DNA of 64,000 bases. Source: Lysobacter oculi. Lineage in GTDB: Bacteria; Pseudomonadota; Gammaproteobacteria; Xanthomonadales; Xanthomonadaceae. The DNA is taken from positions 1,436,001 to 1,500,000 of the forward strand of contig NZ_CP029556.1 of assembly GCF_003293695.1 (NCBI RefSeq), written 5' to 3'. The position numbers and the translations under genes are program-made. Of this stretch, positions 56,856-64,000 are shown in pieces (position 1 is the stretch's first letter; each line of letters begins with the position of its first letter). The notes under the pieces are model-generated. The model worked only from the letters and a program-made list of their open reading frames with translations, was not told the DNA's origin and did not search any database.

Positions 56856-58138
56856 AGCTCTTTGCTGCGCCACGAGGTATCGCATTGCCACCGGCGACGG
56901 ATCTCCAACTAGTTCTTTATGGACAGCCTGATCGTCGCGCTGACGGTTCACGTCTAGTAGGTAGTGCGGGTGAGGCGGTTGAGCACTGCATTCAGCGCCT
57001 GCGATATGCGCCCGCCCCAAGAGCGTGGGATTTTCTTTCGCTCGCTCTCTCAGTGGTCGGGGCAGATCTGTGTGTTCATAGGGCAGATAGTCCTGATGGC
57101 TGGACACGTCAGATTGATCTCACAACTGCTGTTGGAGAGCCAGAGTTCTGGAACTCAGAGGTTCCCAAGATCGAAGCTGCGCTTCGGTTCTTATCGACCG
57201 ACATATGGGCCATTCGCTTCGTTGGCGGGGGGCGTCGCACTGACGCCCCGGACGAACTGTTCCGCCCTGCTGAAGATAGCGTATGTCTGCTCTCTGGCGG
57301 GATGGATAGTCTGATCGGTGCCATCGATCTCGCGGCTTCTGGACGACGCCCGATTGCAGTAAGTAATACGGTGCGCGGCGACGGTGACAATCAGCATCAT
57401 TTTGCTGAAGCGACCGGCATCACTCATCTTGCTCTAAACCACAACGCAAGCCCGCCGTCAGGCTGGAACCGGGAGCCATCGCAACGTGCCCGCTCGCTCA
57501 TCTTCTTGGCATTCGGAGTTTTAGCGGCAACCTCTTTGCAGGTATATCACGATGGGGAACAGGTTCCATTGTTCATCTGCGAGAACGGCTTCATTGCGCT
57601 CAATCCCCCATTGACCGGAACGCGACTAGGAAGCCTGAGCACAAGGACCGCTCATCCAGAGTTTCTCTATGGCGTTCAATCGCTGCTAGATGCGGCTGGT
57701 TTGCGGGTTAAGTTGGTCAATCCATACCAACACAAAACAAAAGGTGAGATGTCGCGAGAATGCGCGAACCAAGCTCTATTGCGTGATTTGGCCGCTTCAT
57801 CAGTTAGCTGTGGTCGCTATCGAGTCTTTGGTTATAAGCAATGCGGCCGCTGTGTTCCATGCCAGATTCGACGTTCGGCATACTTGGCGTGGGGTCAGAC
57901 GGATCCAACCGACTACAAGTTTAGGGAACTTGGACGCAGAGATTCAGACCACGCTAATTTTGATGATGTGCGGTCTGTTGCCATGGCTATCTCCCGAGTG
58001 AATAGTGATGGCTTGGAATCTTGGCTGCGGTCGGCGTTGTCATACCCGCATGCTGGTGCTCGTGCGCCTCTCAGGGATGTGGTAGACAGAGGCATTGGCG
58101 AATTAATGGCGCTACATCGATCGGTTGGGCTGATTTGA
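56852..58138 (+). CDS. qatC: QatC, QueC-like PP-loop protein
   Basis: A 428-residue protein of the Qat system, related to the 7-cyano-7-deazaguanine synthase QueC. The PP-loop is LLSGGMDSLIGAIDLAAS near residue 147. The zinc-binding cysteines are CGRYRVFGYKQCGRCVPCQI near 320-340. An N-terminal extension of about 140 residues is not found in QueC. It starts with ATG overlapping the qatB stop. Confidence 0.88.
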   Translation: MKLFAAPRGIALPPATDLQLVLYGQPDRRADGSRLVGSAGEAVEHCIQRLRYAPAPRAWDFLSLALSVVGADLCVHRADSPDGWTRQIDLTTAVGEPEFWNSEVPKIEAALRFLSTDIWAIRFVGGGRRTDAPDELFRPAEDSVCLLSGGMDSLIGAIDLAASGRRPIAVSNTVRGDGDNQHHFAEATGITHLALNHNASPPSGWNREPSQRARSLIFLAFGVLAATSLQVYHDGEQVPLFICENGFIALNPPLTGTRLGSLSTRTAHPEFLYGVQSLLDAAGLRVKLVNPYQHKTKGEMSRECANQALLRDLAASSVSCGRYRVFGYKQCGRCVPCQIRRSAYLAWGQTDPTDYKFRELGRRDSDHANFDDVRSVAMAISRVNSDGLESWLRSALSYPHAGARAPLRDVVDRGIGELMALHRSVGLI

Positions 58139-58863
58139 TCGACTTTCACTGCCATTTGGATTTGTACGCCAACCCTCATCAGGTTGTTTCTGAGTGTGTT
58201 GAGCGCGGCTTGTACGTTCTATCAGTGACAACGACTCCGTCAGCTTGGGAAGGCACTTCTGCCCTGGCTGACGCCGCTCCTCGGATACGAACTGGCTTAG
58301 GTCTGCATCCGCAGATCGCACACGACAGGCAGTTTGAGCTGCCGTTGTTTGAGAAGCTCTTGGAGCGAGTTCGCTATGTTGGCGAGATAGGATTGGATGG
58401 CAGTCCTGAGCTGAAACCGCACTGGCATACGCAACTAGGGGTATTCGAGCAAATCTTGGAGTTGTGCCAGAAGGCGGGCGGCAGGGTAATGTCCCTGCAT
58501 AGCCGAAGAGCTGCTAAGGCTGTTCTTGATTTGCTTGCAAAGCATCCCGGGGCAGGCACGCCGATCATGCATTGGTTCTCAGGCACCCAGAAGGAACTTG
58601 ATCGCGCTGTTGAAATAGGTTGCTGGTTTAGTGTTGGGCCTGCAATGCTGCGCGGTGAAAAGGGCAGACAACTCGTTGCGGGGATACCGCCTGAGCGCAT
58701 TCTGATCGAGTCGGATGGGCCTTTCGTGCAGATTGATGGCCGGACCATTTGGCCTTGGGATGCCGCGCAAGCAATCAGTGGTCTCGCTGAGATATGGAAA
58801 ATTGATGAGCAAGAGGTTGCAAGTCGCTTGAGGGGCAACTTGCGGATGATTGGTGGGGTCTAG
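58135..58863 (+). CDS. qatD: QatD, TatD-like metal-dependent DNase
   Basis: A 242-residue TatD-family hydrolase. It has the metal-binding HxH in IDFHCHLDLY, Glu in VGEIGLDGS, His in SLHSRRAAKAV and HWFSGTQKE, and the final Asp in LIESDGPFVQ. The likely start is TTG at 58135, overlapping the qatC stop by four bases (TTGA). The longer frame from 58021 is antisense-like. Last gene of the Qat operon. Confidence 0.88.
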   Translation: MIDFHCHLDLYANPHQVVSECVERGLYVLSVTTTPSAWEGTSALADAAPRIRTGLGLHPQIAHDRQFELPLFEKLLERVRYVGEIGLDGSPELKPHWHTQLGVFEQILELCQKAGGRVMSLHSRRAAKAVLDLLAKHPGAGTPIMHWFSGTQKELDRAVEIGCWFSVGPAMLRGEKGRQLVAGIPPERILIESDGPFVQIDGRTIWPWDAAQAISGLAEIWKIDEQEVASRLRGNLRMIGGV

Positions 58864-58973
58864 CTAGGAAGAGCGCGCTGTTTCTCAATTGCGATGCTTT
58901 TGTCTCCTTCGATGGCGAGGTTTGTTTCGATCATTGCGACCATTTTCGGATAGCAACCCATATATCGTGGCGA

Positions 58974-59011
58974 ACTGGCCCAGGTTCGGCCAGTATCTCG
59001 GCCGTTTTTCC
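58974..59011 (+). terminator. Possible terminator after the Qat operon
   Basis: A perfect 7-bp stem, ACTGGCC (58974-58980) and GGCCAGT (58988-58994), is followed by a second small stem, GGCCG-TTTTTC-CGGCC. The T run lies in the loop of the second hairpin, not directly after the first, so this is a weak call. Confidence 0.35.
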
Positions 59012-59077
59012 GGCCATAGCGTTGCAAGGCGACATCAGTCTTGGCCGAACCCGGGTCAGCTGTCCGCATCGGACACC

Positions 59078-59656
59078 TCAGGCGTCGTTGCTAGCAGCCA
59101 CATCAAGCCGCTTCAGAACGCGCCTTCCCAGGGCCGCGAGTTGAATTTCTGCCTTCTTGGCCTGCTTCCAGAGGTGGCGAATCTCACGGGCTTCCATTTC
59201 ATGCTGCACCAACAGGTCAATTTCATCGACGTGAGCGCCACTGGTCACGTGCCTTAGGTCGACACCGCTCTTTCGCATCGACCCCACATCTTTCAGCCAG
59301 CGTCTAGACGCTGCGCCGCGGGTTCTTGCCTCTGAGTAAACGACCTCTTTCCAGGTCAGCTCAAGCCCAAACAATCGGGCGCGGACATACAGGATCCGCA
59401 TGGACGTTCTCACCTTCGCGTCTGCGCCGTTAATTGCCTTGTGACGTTGGACGATTGCCTTACGTGCGACTGACCGTTCCGTTCTGGCTCGGTCCCTCAG
59501 GTCCAGTGCCAGCTGCTCAATGGCCAGCAGGATGCTGAAGTATGAGTCGTGTGCTCCAAGAATTGCGGTCCCGAGAGCATCCCCGGGATGATCCTGGTAC
59601 AGGCCATCCTTCCAATAACGCTTGTCCGGATCGGGTCCATCCTCGATATCCATCAT
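59078..59656 (-). CDS. Hypothetical protein, 192 residues
   Basis: The frame extends to 59872, but the conserved-looking start is MMDIEDGPDPDKRYWKDG, and the upstream residues are rich in Arg and Pro. Long helices follow (AIEQLALDLRDRARTERSVA). No family is recognised. It sits between the Qat operon and IS copy C. Confidence 0.45.
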   Translation of the reverse strand: MMDIEDGPDPDKRYWKDGLYQDHPGDALGTAILGAHDSYFSILLAIEQLALDLRDRARTERSVARKAIVQRHKAINGADAKVRTSMRILYVRARLFGLELTWKEVVYSEARTRGAASRRWLKDVGSMRKSGVDLRHVTSGAHVDEIDLLVQHEMEAREIRHLWKQAKKAEIQLAALGRRVLKRLDVAASNDA

Positions 59657-59945
59657 TGAAACACCTTCAGTAGTTCGGGTACTGAAGGTTTCGCATGGGG
59701 ATACGTCCGCTGGGAAGTGGACACGTAACTCTAGACTTTTGGCCTCGACACGGGGGAGCCGCTTCGCCAGTCGGCGGGCGGCCCCCGTTAGATCAAAGCG
59801 AGAGCTGTAAACCCGATTCGGCACGGGCGTCAGTTGAATCGGATAAGCGGGGGTATTGCGCGAGCCGCTCATATTGATCAGCAGGATCGCTAATTTCTGA
59901 TCGTCTTACCGGCCCTTGATCGGGTCATTGCTGTCCGCTGTCGGC

Positions 59946-61537
59946 CGAGGCTGTGTAAAAACTCCCGGGCGCGGTGCTGCCGACGACGATGCAGCCAGTT
60001 TGAGCAACCAGCGCTGCAGTAAAAGAACTTGATGCTCAGGCTGCGATGGCCCGCACCATGCCCTCGGTGCCCATGATCTTGATCATCCGCTTCATGTTGT
60101 AGGCCAACACCGCCAAGCTGATCTCCGTTTTGACCTTCGGTAGTGTCTTCGTCAGCAGTGGCGTGGTGCCGAGCCAAGATTTGAGTGTTCCGAAGACATG
60201 CTCTACCGTCTGCCGTCGTACCACGGCGGCTTCCGGCCTGGCATCCAGCAGCATCTGCATGCGTTCGAGCACGTGTTCGTGCTCCCATCGTCCGATACGC
60301 CTGTAGCTGGCAGTCGTGCACTTCTTCCGGATTGGGCAACGGGGGCAGGCGGATGACCAGTACTTATGCAAGGTCAGCCCCTTCTCCTCTGTCGTGAAGC
60401 GGCGGATCGCCCGTTCGCCCGCAGGGCATTCGTACTCATCCGCGGCTGCGTCGTAGACGAAGTCCCGTTTGTCGAACCGACCTTCGGCCTTGCTGTTCGA
60501 CGTGAGGGGCTTGGGCACCAGCGGAATGACGCCTGCGTCTTCGCACGCCCGGATCTCCGGGGCGCTGAAGTAACCGCGATCCGCCAGCGCCGTCATGTGC
60601 TCGGCGCCAAGGGCATCCTTGGCCTTCATCGCCATGTGTGAGAGCTGCGCACGGTCATGACCGTCGTTCGTCACGTCGTATGCCACGATCAGGTGATGCT
60701 TGGCATCGACCGCCGCCTGGACGTTGTAGCCCACGGTGCCGGTTGCGCGTCCGCTCGAGGTCATTGATCTCGCGTCCGGATCCGTCATCGAGATCTGGCG
60801 GTCTGGAGAGGCCTCAAGCTCTTTCTCGATGCTGTCCAACTTCTCCATCTGAGCATGCAGCTTGGCCAGCTTGTCCTTCAGGTGCGGTACGCGCCCCTCC
60901 GGCAGCAGCGCCGGGTCGCGATCTGCCCGGTCCAGTTCGGCTAGATAGCGAGCAACGCTGTCCTCCAGTTGCTTCCGGCGCCCCTTGATCTTGCCGACGG
61001 TGAAGTTGCGATCTCGACTGTTCACTGCCTTGAGCTTGCTGCCGTCAATCGCCACGATCGCGTGCGAGAAGACCTTCATGTTCCGGCACAGCGCGACGAA
61101 CCGACTGCACACGGCCGTGATCGCGCTGCCGTTGTCCTTGCGGAAGTCGGCGATGGTCTTGAAGTCCGGTGCCAGCCGGCCTGTCAGCCAGATCAGTTCC
61201 AGGTTCCGTTGCGCCTCCCGCTCCAGGCGACGGCTCGACTGGATGCGGTTGAGGTAACCGTAGATGTAGATCTTGAGCAGCGCGGCGGGGTGATACGCGG
61301 GCCGACCACCTGCCGCGCGATTGGCGGCATCGAAGCCCAGTACGCTCAGATCGAGCGCCTCGACGAAGGCATCGACCACCCGCACCGGGTTGTCTTCGTG
61401 GACGTAGTCTTCCAGCCGATCAGGGAGCAGAAGCCCCTGGGAGCGATCAACGCCATCCACAAATCGCTTCATGTAGAGCACCCATCGACCGGTGCTCAGA
61501 TCATGCCAGTGGAGGCAGGGTTTTCACACAGCCTCGG
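59946..61537 (-). mobile_element. IS1182-family element, copy C
   Basis: About 1.59 kb with the same terminal repeats as copies A and B and the same orientation as A. Its left 0.6 kb carries some 30 differences from copy A, while the right 0.85 kb differs at about one site. Confidence 0.85.
60036..61481 (-). CDS. IS1182-family transposase, copy C
   Basis: An intact 481-residue transposase with a GTG start (MLYMKRF; copies A and B have MLYIKRF). It carries the same catalytic segments as copy A (VAIDGSKLKAVNS, MTALADRGYFSAPE, QTVEHVFGTLKSW). Most nucleotide differences from copy A are silent and confined to the C-terminal half. It is likely active and could move copy B in trans. Confidence 0.92.
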   Translation of the reverse strand: MLYMKRFVDGVDRSQGLLLPDRLEDYVHEDNPVRVVDAFVEALDLSVLGFDAANRAAGGRPAYHPAALLKIYIYGYLNRIQSSRRLEREAQRNLELIWLTGRLAPDFKTIADFRKDNGSAITAVCSRFVALCRNMKVFSHAIVAIDGSKLKAVNSRDRNFTVGKIKGRRKQLEDSVARYLAELDRADRDPALLPEGRVPHLKDKLAKLHAQMEKLDSIEKELEASPDRQISMTDPDARSMTSSGRATGTVGYNVQAAVDAKHHLIVAYDVTNDGHDRAQLSHMAMKAKDALGAEHMTALADRGYFSAPEIRACEDAGVIPLVPKPLTSNSKAEGRFDKRDFVYDAAADEYECPAGERAIRRFTTEEKGLTLHKYWSSACPRCPIRKKCTTASYRRIGRWEHEHVLERMQMLLDARPEAAVVRRQTVEHVFGTLKSWLGTTPLLTKTLPKVKTEISLAVLAYNMKRMIKIMGTEGMVRAIAA

Positions 61538-61785
61538 CCAGATGCGGACATTCGCGGTGTCCAAATTCAACACTCACCGTGTATGTCATGCAGACAGAAA
61601 ATCGTCTAGGTCATCGATCTCCGCCACGGGACTATCTCGTCTCCCGCGCGGTCATACGAGTCGCACAGCTTTGCGACACTCGCATGGCAAGCTCGGCGCT
61701 AGTCGGTGCGGCCAATCCGGACGAACGCTAATCGATGCCCCACCCATCTGCACCTGCCCGCTAACGACGCCGTTATCACCGCCCC

Positions 61786-64000
61786 ATGTCCAGAAGCACA
61801 AGAAAGAAAGGAAAGAGATCGAAGGGCAAGTCGGAGCGCTCGCACGGCGGCCCCGTCTATATACCGATGCCCAAGCTGTTCCGGGACGACCTGAGCGATG
61901 ACGAGCGCCGGAACGCCATCAAGGCAATGGCTAAGTCCTTCAGCGATGCCCGGGACGCGGCTTTCGCCACGATCGGTCGATTCGTGTCGAGGTTCGATCC
62001 CCTCCATTCGCTATCGGTGCTGGCAGCCTACGGGCTGTCGATCGACGTCACCAAGGACGGCGTCCGGGCCGCCGAGGCCAAGCGCGACAAGATCCATCAG
62101 GACCACGTGGAGCTGCTGCAGGCATTCGTCTTGCAGAGGGGTGTTGGCGATTGGCCGCTGCAGCCGCCGCGGCCACAGGACGTCCAGGAACAATGGGATG
62201 CGCTGATCGAACTTGGTCACGGCTTCGACCTCTCCAGGATGCGCCCACTCGACTCGGAGAGCGAATCCGACGCCCTCGTCATGCTGCAGGAGAAGATCCG
62301 CAGCAATACACGCGCGGTCCGCAATTGGGGGTACTACCATCAGGTCAAGGACATCGGGCATCGGCTTCTGGCGCCGCTGGACGAGCGGATGCGATCCGTC
62401 CTCGGATTCGCCGGTACCGAGCTGATCGCCGTCCTCGATAGCCTTGTCCGCGCGAACGAGGCGCGGATCACCGAACACCGAAGAAAGTTCTTCGGCGCTC
62501 TCGGCAAGCCGAGCGTGCCCGAGATCGTGACCGCATACGCCGAGGCCATGCCTGCTGCCGATTGCAGCGGGCTTCTCGACTACTTCATCCGGAACGATTT
62601 CAGCCCGCAGCAGGCCCGGGCCATGCTCCTGGCGCATTCCGAGCACGCGCTCGAGGCTTGCTTCACCCATGAAGCAGGCGAGGTTTCCGCAAGAGCCGGC
62701 GTGGCTGTGGATCAGGTCAAGGCCATCTTCCAGGCATTGGGGATGCTTCCCGGCGAGTTGAACGACCGCACCCCAGAACTGTTCCTGCTCGACAACCCGG
62801 TCTGGACGTCGCCTTGGATAACCCTTTCGGATGACACTATCTTCGCTTGCATCCCCCAGACCGGGTTCTCGTTCCTGTTCGAGATCGTTGAGCGGTTCGT
62901 CGCGCCCAGTGAACAGCTCAAGATGGCCTGGCACGACCGGCGCGCCGCCTTCTTGGAGGCCGACGTTGCCGGCACTCTGTCGAGGGCCCTGCCCGGCGCC
63001 GCCGTGTACCGGAATCTGAGCTGGCAGGTATCCGGGACGGAACGGCACGGCGAAACCGATGTGCTGGTGGTGCTCGACAGCGTCGCGATCATCGTCGAGG
63101 CGAAGTCAGGATCGGTGTCCGCGCATAGCAAACGGGGCGCTCCGGACCGGCTCAAGTCGGAGATACGCGAGCTGCTGGAATCTCCGGCCCTGCAATCCCA
63201 GCGCCTGCACGCCGCGATGGAAGAGCACCGGTCCGGGGGGCGCCAGCTGGTCCTTTCCAAGCACGTCGACCTGTGGATGGTGCGGTATGTCATGCGGATG
63301 TCCGTCACGCTGGAGGACTTCAGCACGATCCAGTCCGACATCGGCAAGCTGCAGGCGCTCGGGCTGATCTCGAAGGATGTCGCGCCGGCGCCGACGTTGT
63401 GCTTGGCCGACCTCCATACCGTCGTCGAGATCCTGGATGCGCCGGTGATGTTTCTGCACTACCTGCACCGGCGGGTGCAGCTGGAAGGCAAGTTCTCGCA
63501 CGACTCCGACGAACTCGATCTGCTCGGCGCGTACCAGATAAACGGCCTGCTTTTTGGCCGGAAGGAAACCGATGGAACCCGCATCACCTTCTACCGGATG
63601 TCCGAGAAGATCGACCGCTACATGATGTCTCTCAGCGAAGGGATACGCACCGCGAAGCCCGGGCGGCGTCTGGACGGTCCTTGGGCAGGAATTCTCGAAC
63701 GCGTCCTCCAGGTGCGCTCCCATCGATGGCCGGAGATCGCCATCATGCTGCTGGATGCCGATGACCGTGCGCAGAAGACACTGGCGCGCGACATCCGGGA
63801 ACTCATCAAGAAGCATCGCTACCAGAAAACGACGCCTTACCAGAATATCCTCGTGTATCTTCCCGACGGCGTCGGCCTGAGCGCGATCACCGCCGTGGTG
63901 CTGCGCAAGGAGACCGTCGCGCATCGGCAGGAGATCGCCAGAGCGGCAGCGGAAAAGTCCTTCGAAGATCCGCGCCCCGTTCGCTGCTTGGTGCTCGTCT
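61786..64000 (+). CDS. Large protein with NERD/PD-(D/E)XK-like nuclease domain, cut by window edge
   Basis: The frame opens at MSRSTRKKGKRSKGKSERSH and has no stop to the end of the window, so at least 738 residues are encoded. The first 30 residues are strongly basic. At about residues 420-445 the sequence GETDVLVVLDSVAIIVEAKS has the spacing of a NERD-type PD-(D/E)XK nuclease (Asp, then Glu-x-Lys). The long N-terminal part is helical with no recognised domain. No clear ribosome site precedes the ATG. It directly follows IS copy C at the edge of the defence segment, so a defence role is possible but unproved. Confidence 0.6.
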   Translation, partial: MSRSTRKKGKRSKGKSERSHGGPVYIPMPKLFRDDLSDDERRNAIKAMAKSFSDARDAAFATIGRFVSRFDPLHSLSVLAAYGLSIDVTKDGVRAAEAKRDKIHQDHVELLQAFVLQRGVGDWPLQPPRPQDVQEQWDALIELGHGFDLSRMRPLDSESESDALVMLQEKIRSNTRAVRNWGYYHQVKDIGHRLLAPLDERMRSVLGFAGTELIAVLDSLVRANEARITEHRRKFFGALGKPSVPEIVTAYAEAMPAADCSGLLDYFIRNDFSPQQARAMLLAHSEHALEACFTHEAGEVSARAGVAVDQVKAIFQALGMLPGELNDRTPELFLLDNPVWTSPWITLSDDTIFACIPQTGFSFLFEIVERFVAPSEQLKMAWHDRRAAFLEADVAGTLSRALPGAAVYRNLSWQVSGTERHGETDVLVVLDSVAIIVEAKSGSVSAHSKRGAPDRLKSEIRELLESPALQSQRLHAAMEEHRSGGRQLVLSKHVDLWMVRYVMRMSVTLEDFSTIQSDIGKLQALGLISKDVAPAPTLCLADLHTVVEILDAPVMFLHYLHRRVQLEGKFSHDSDELDLLGAYQINGLLFGRKETDGTRITFYRMSEKIDRYMMSLSEGIRTAKPGRRLDGPWAGILERVLQVRSHRWPEIAIMLLDADDRAQKTLARDIRELIKKHRYQKTTPYQNILVYLPDGVGLSAITAVVLRKETVAHRQEIARAAAEKSFEDPRPVRCLVLV

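Larger units (their letters stand above)
59932..61551. repeat. Split palindrome flanking IS1182 copy C
   Basis: The left arm TGTCCGCTGTCGGC (59932-59945) and right arm GCCAGATGCGGACA (61538-61551) are reverse complements at 10 of 14 positions. They meet the IS ends exactly as at copies A and B. Confidence 0.65.

Noticed and set aside
58021-58134. A longer QatD starting at 58021
   Set aside because: The extra 38 residues overlap the end of QatC and lack family similarity; the TatD motif FHCH begins right after the TTG at 58135.

Overview
The window is GC-rich chromosomal DNA, most likely from a gammaproteobacterium of the Xanthomonadaceae/Lysobacteraceae type. That placement is inferred from gene families and layout, with no rRNA or tRNA in view to confirm it. 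Almost everything here is stress response, DNA repair, ion homeostasis, mobile DNA or anti-phage defence; no core biosynthetic operons are seen.

Layout. (1) 1-10.4 kb is a stress and DNA-repair cluster: ligD (cut by the window edge), a DUF3606 protein and ku (non-homologous end joining), a large-subunit catalase, a ferritin-like protein, a DUF6766 membrane protein, an isochorismatase-fold hydrolase, exonuclease III, a CorA-type transporter and a SemiSWEET-like protein. The catalase, hydrolase and exonuclease frames are broken by small indels. (2) 10.4-12.8 kb is an IS3-family element that truncates a flavoprotein gene and itself carries an IS30-family element. (3) 12.9-15.0 kb is a leftward five-gene chain of overlapping genes that includes a SRAP/HMCES-type protein with a coiled-coil insert, divergent from umuDC (15.2-16.9 kb). 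mrfB-mrfA-type exonuclease and helicase genes follow (17.0-20.2 kb). (4) 20.6-32.5 kb: an outer-membrane protein gene and kdpFABC-kdpDE lie between two inverted IS1182-family copies (A and B). (5) 32.7-39.1 kb is an island arm with an XRE regulator, small unknown genes, a 0.7-kb non-coding region holding two repeat arrays, a DUF7673-like gene, a tyrosine integrase and a DUF1173-like gene. (6) 39.4-58.9 kb is a defence island: an SF1 helicase with a large unknown N-terminal half, McrC and McrB (leftward), then a complete type I restriction-modification operon with a metallopeptidase, then QatABCD (rightward). (7) 59.1-64 kb has an unknown gene, IS1182 copy C, and a large nuclease-like gene running off the window.

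How the parts relate. Ku/LigD, exonuclease III, UmuDC, SRAP and MrfAB all act on damaged DNA, so the left third reads as a damage-tolerance region. KdpDE would sense K+ limitation and control KdpFABC. McrBC attacks modified DNA, the type I system attacks unmodified DNA, and Qat is a separate anti-phage system, so the three cover different phage states. IS copies B and C bracket the whole integrase and defence segment in inverted orientation. All three IS1182 copies sit in the centre of short imperfect palindromes with a TGTCCGC core.

Caution: several frame breaks (catalase, hydrolase, xthA, IS copy B, qatA) are small indels in otherwise well-conserved sequence. They may be consensus errors rather than real decay.
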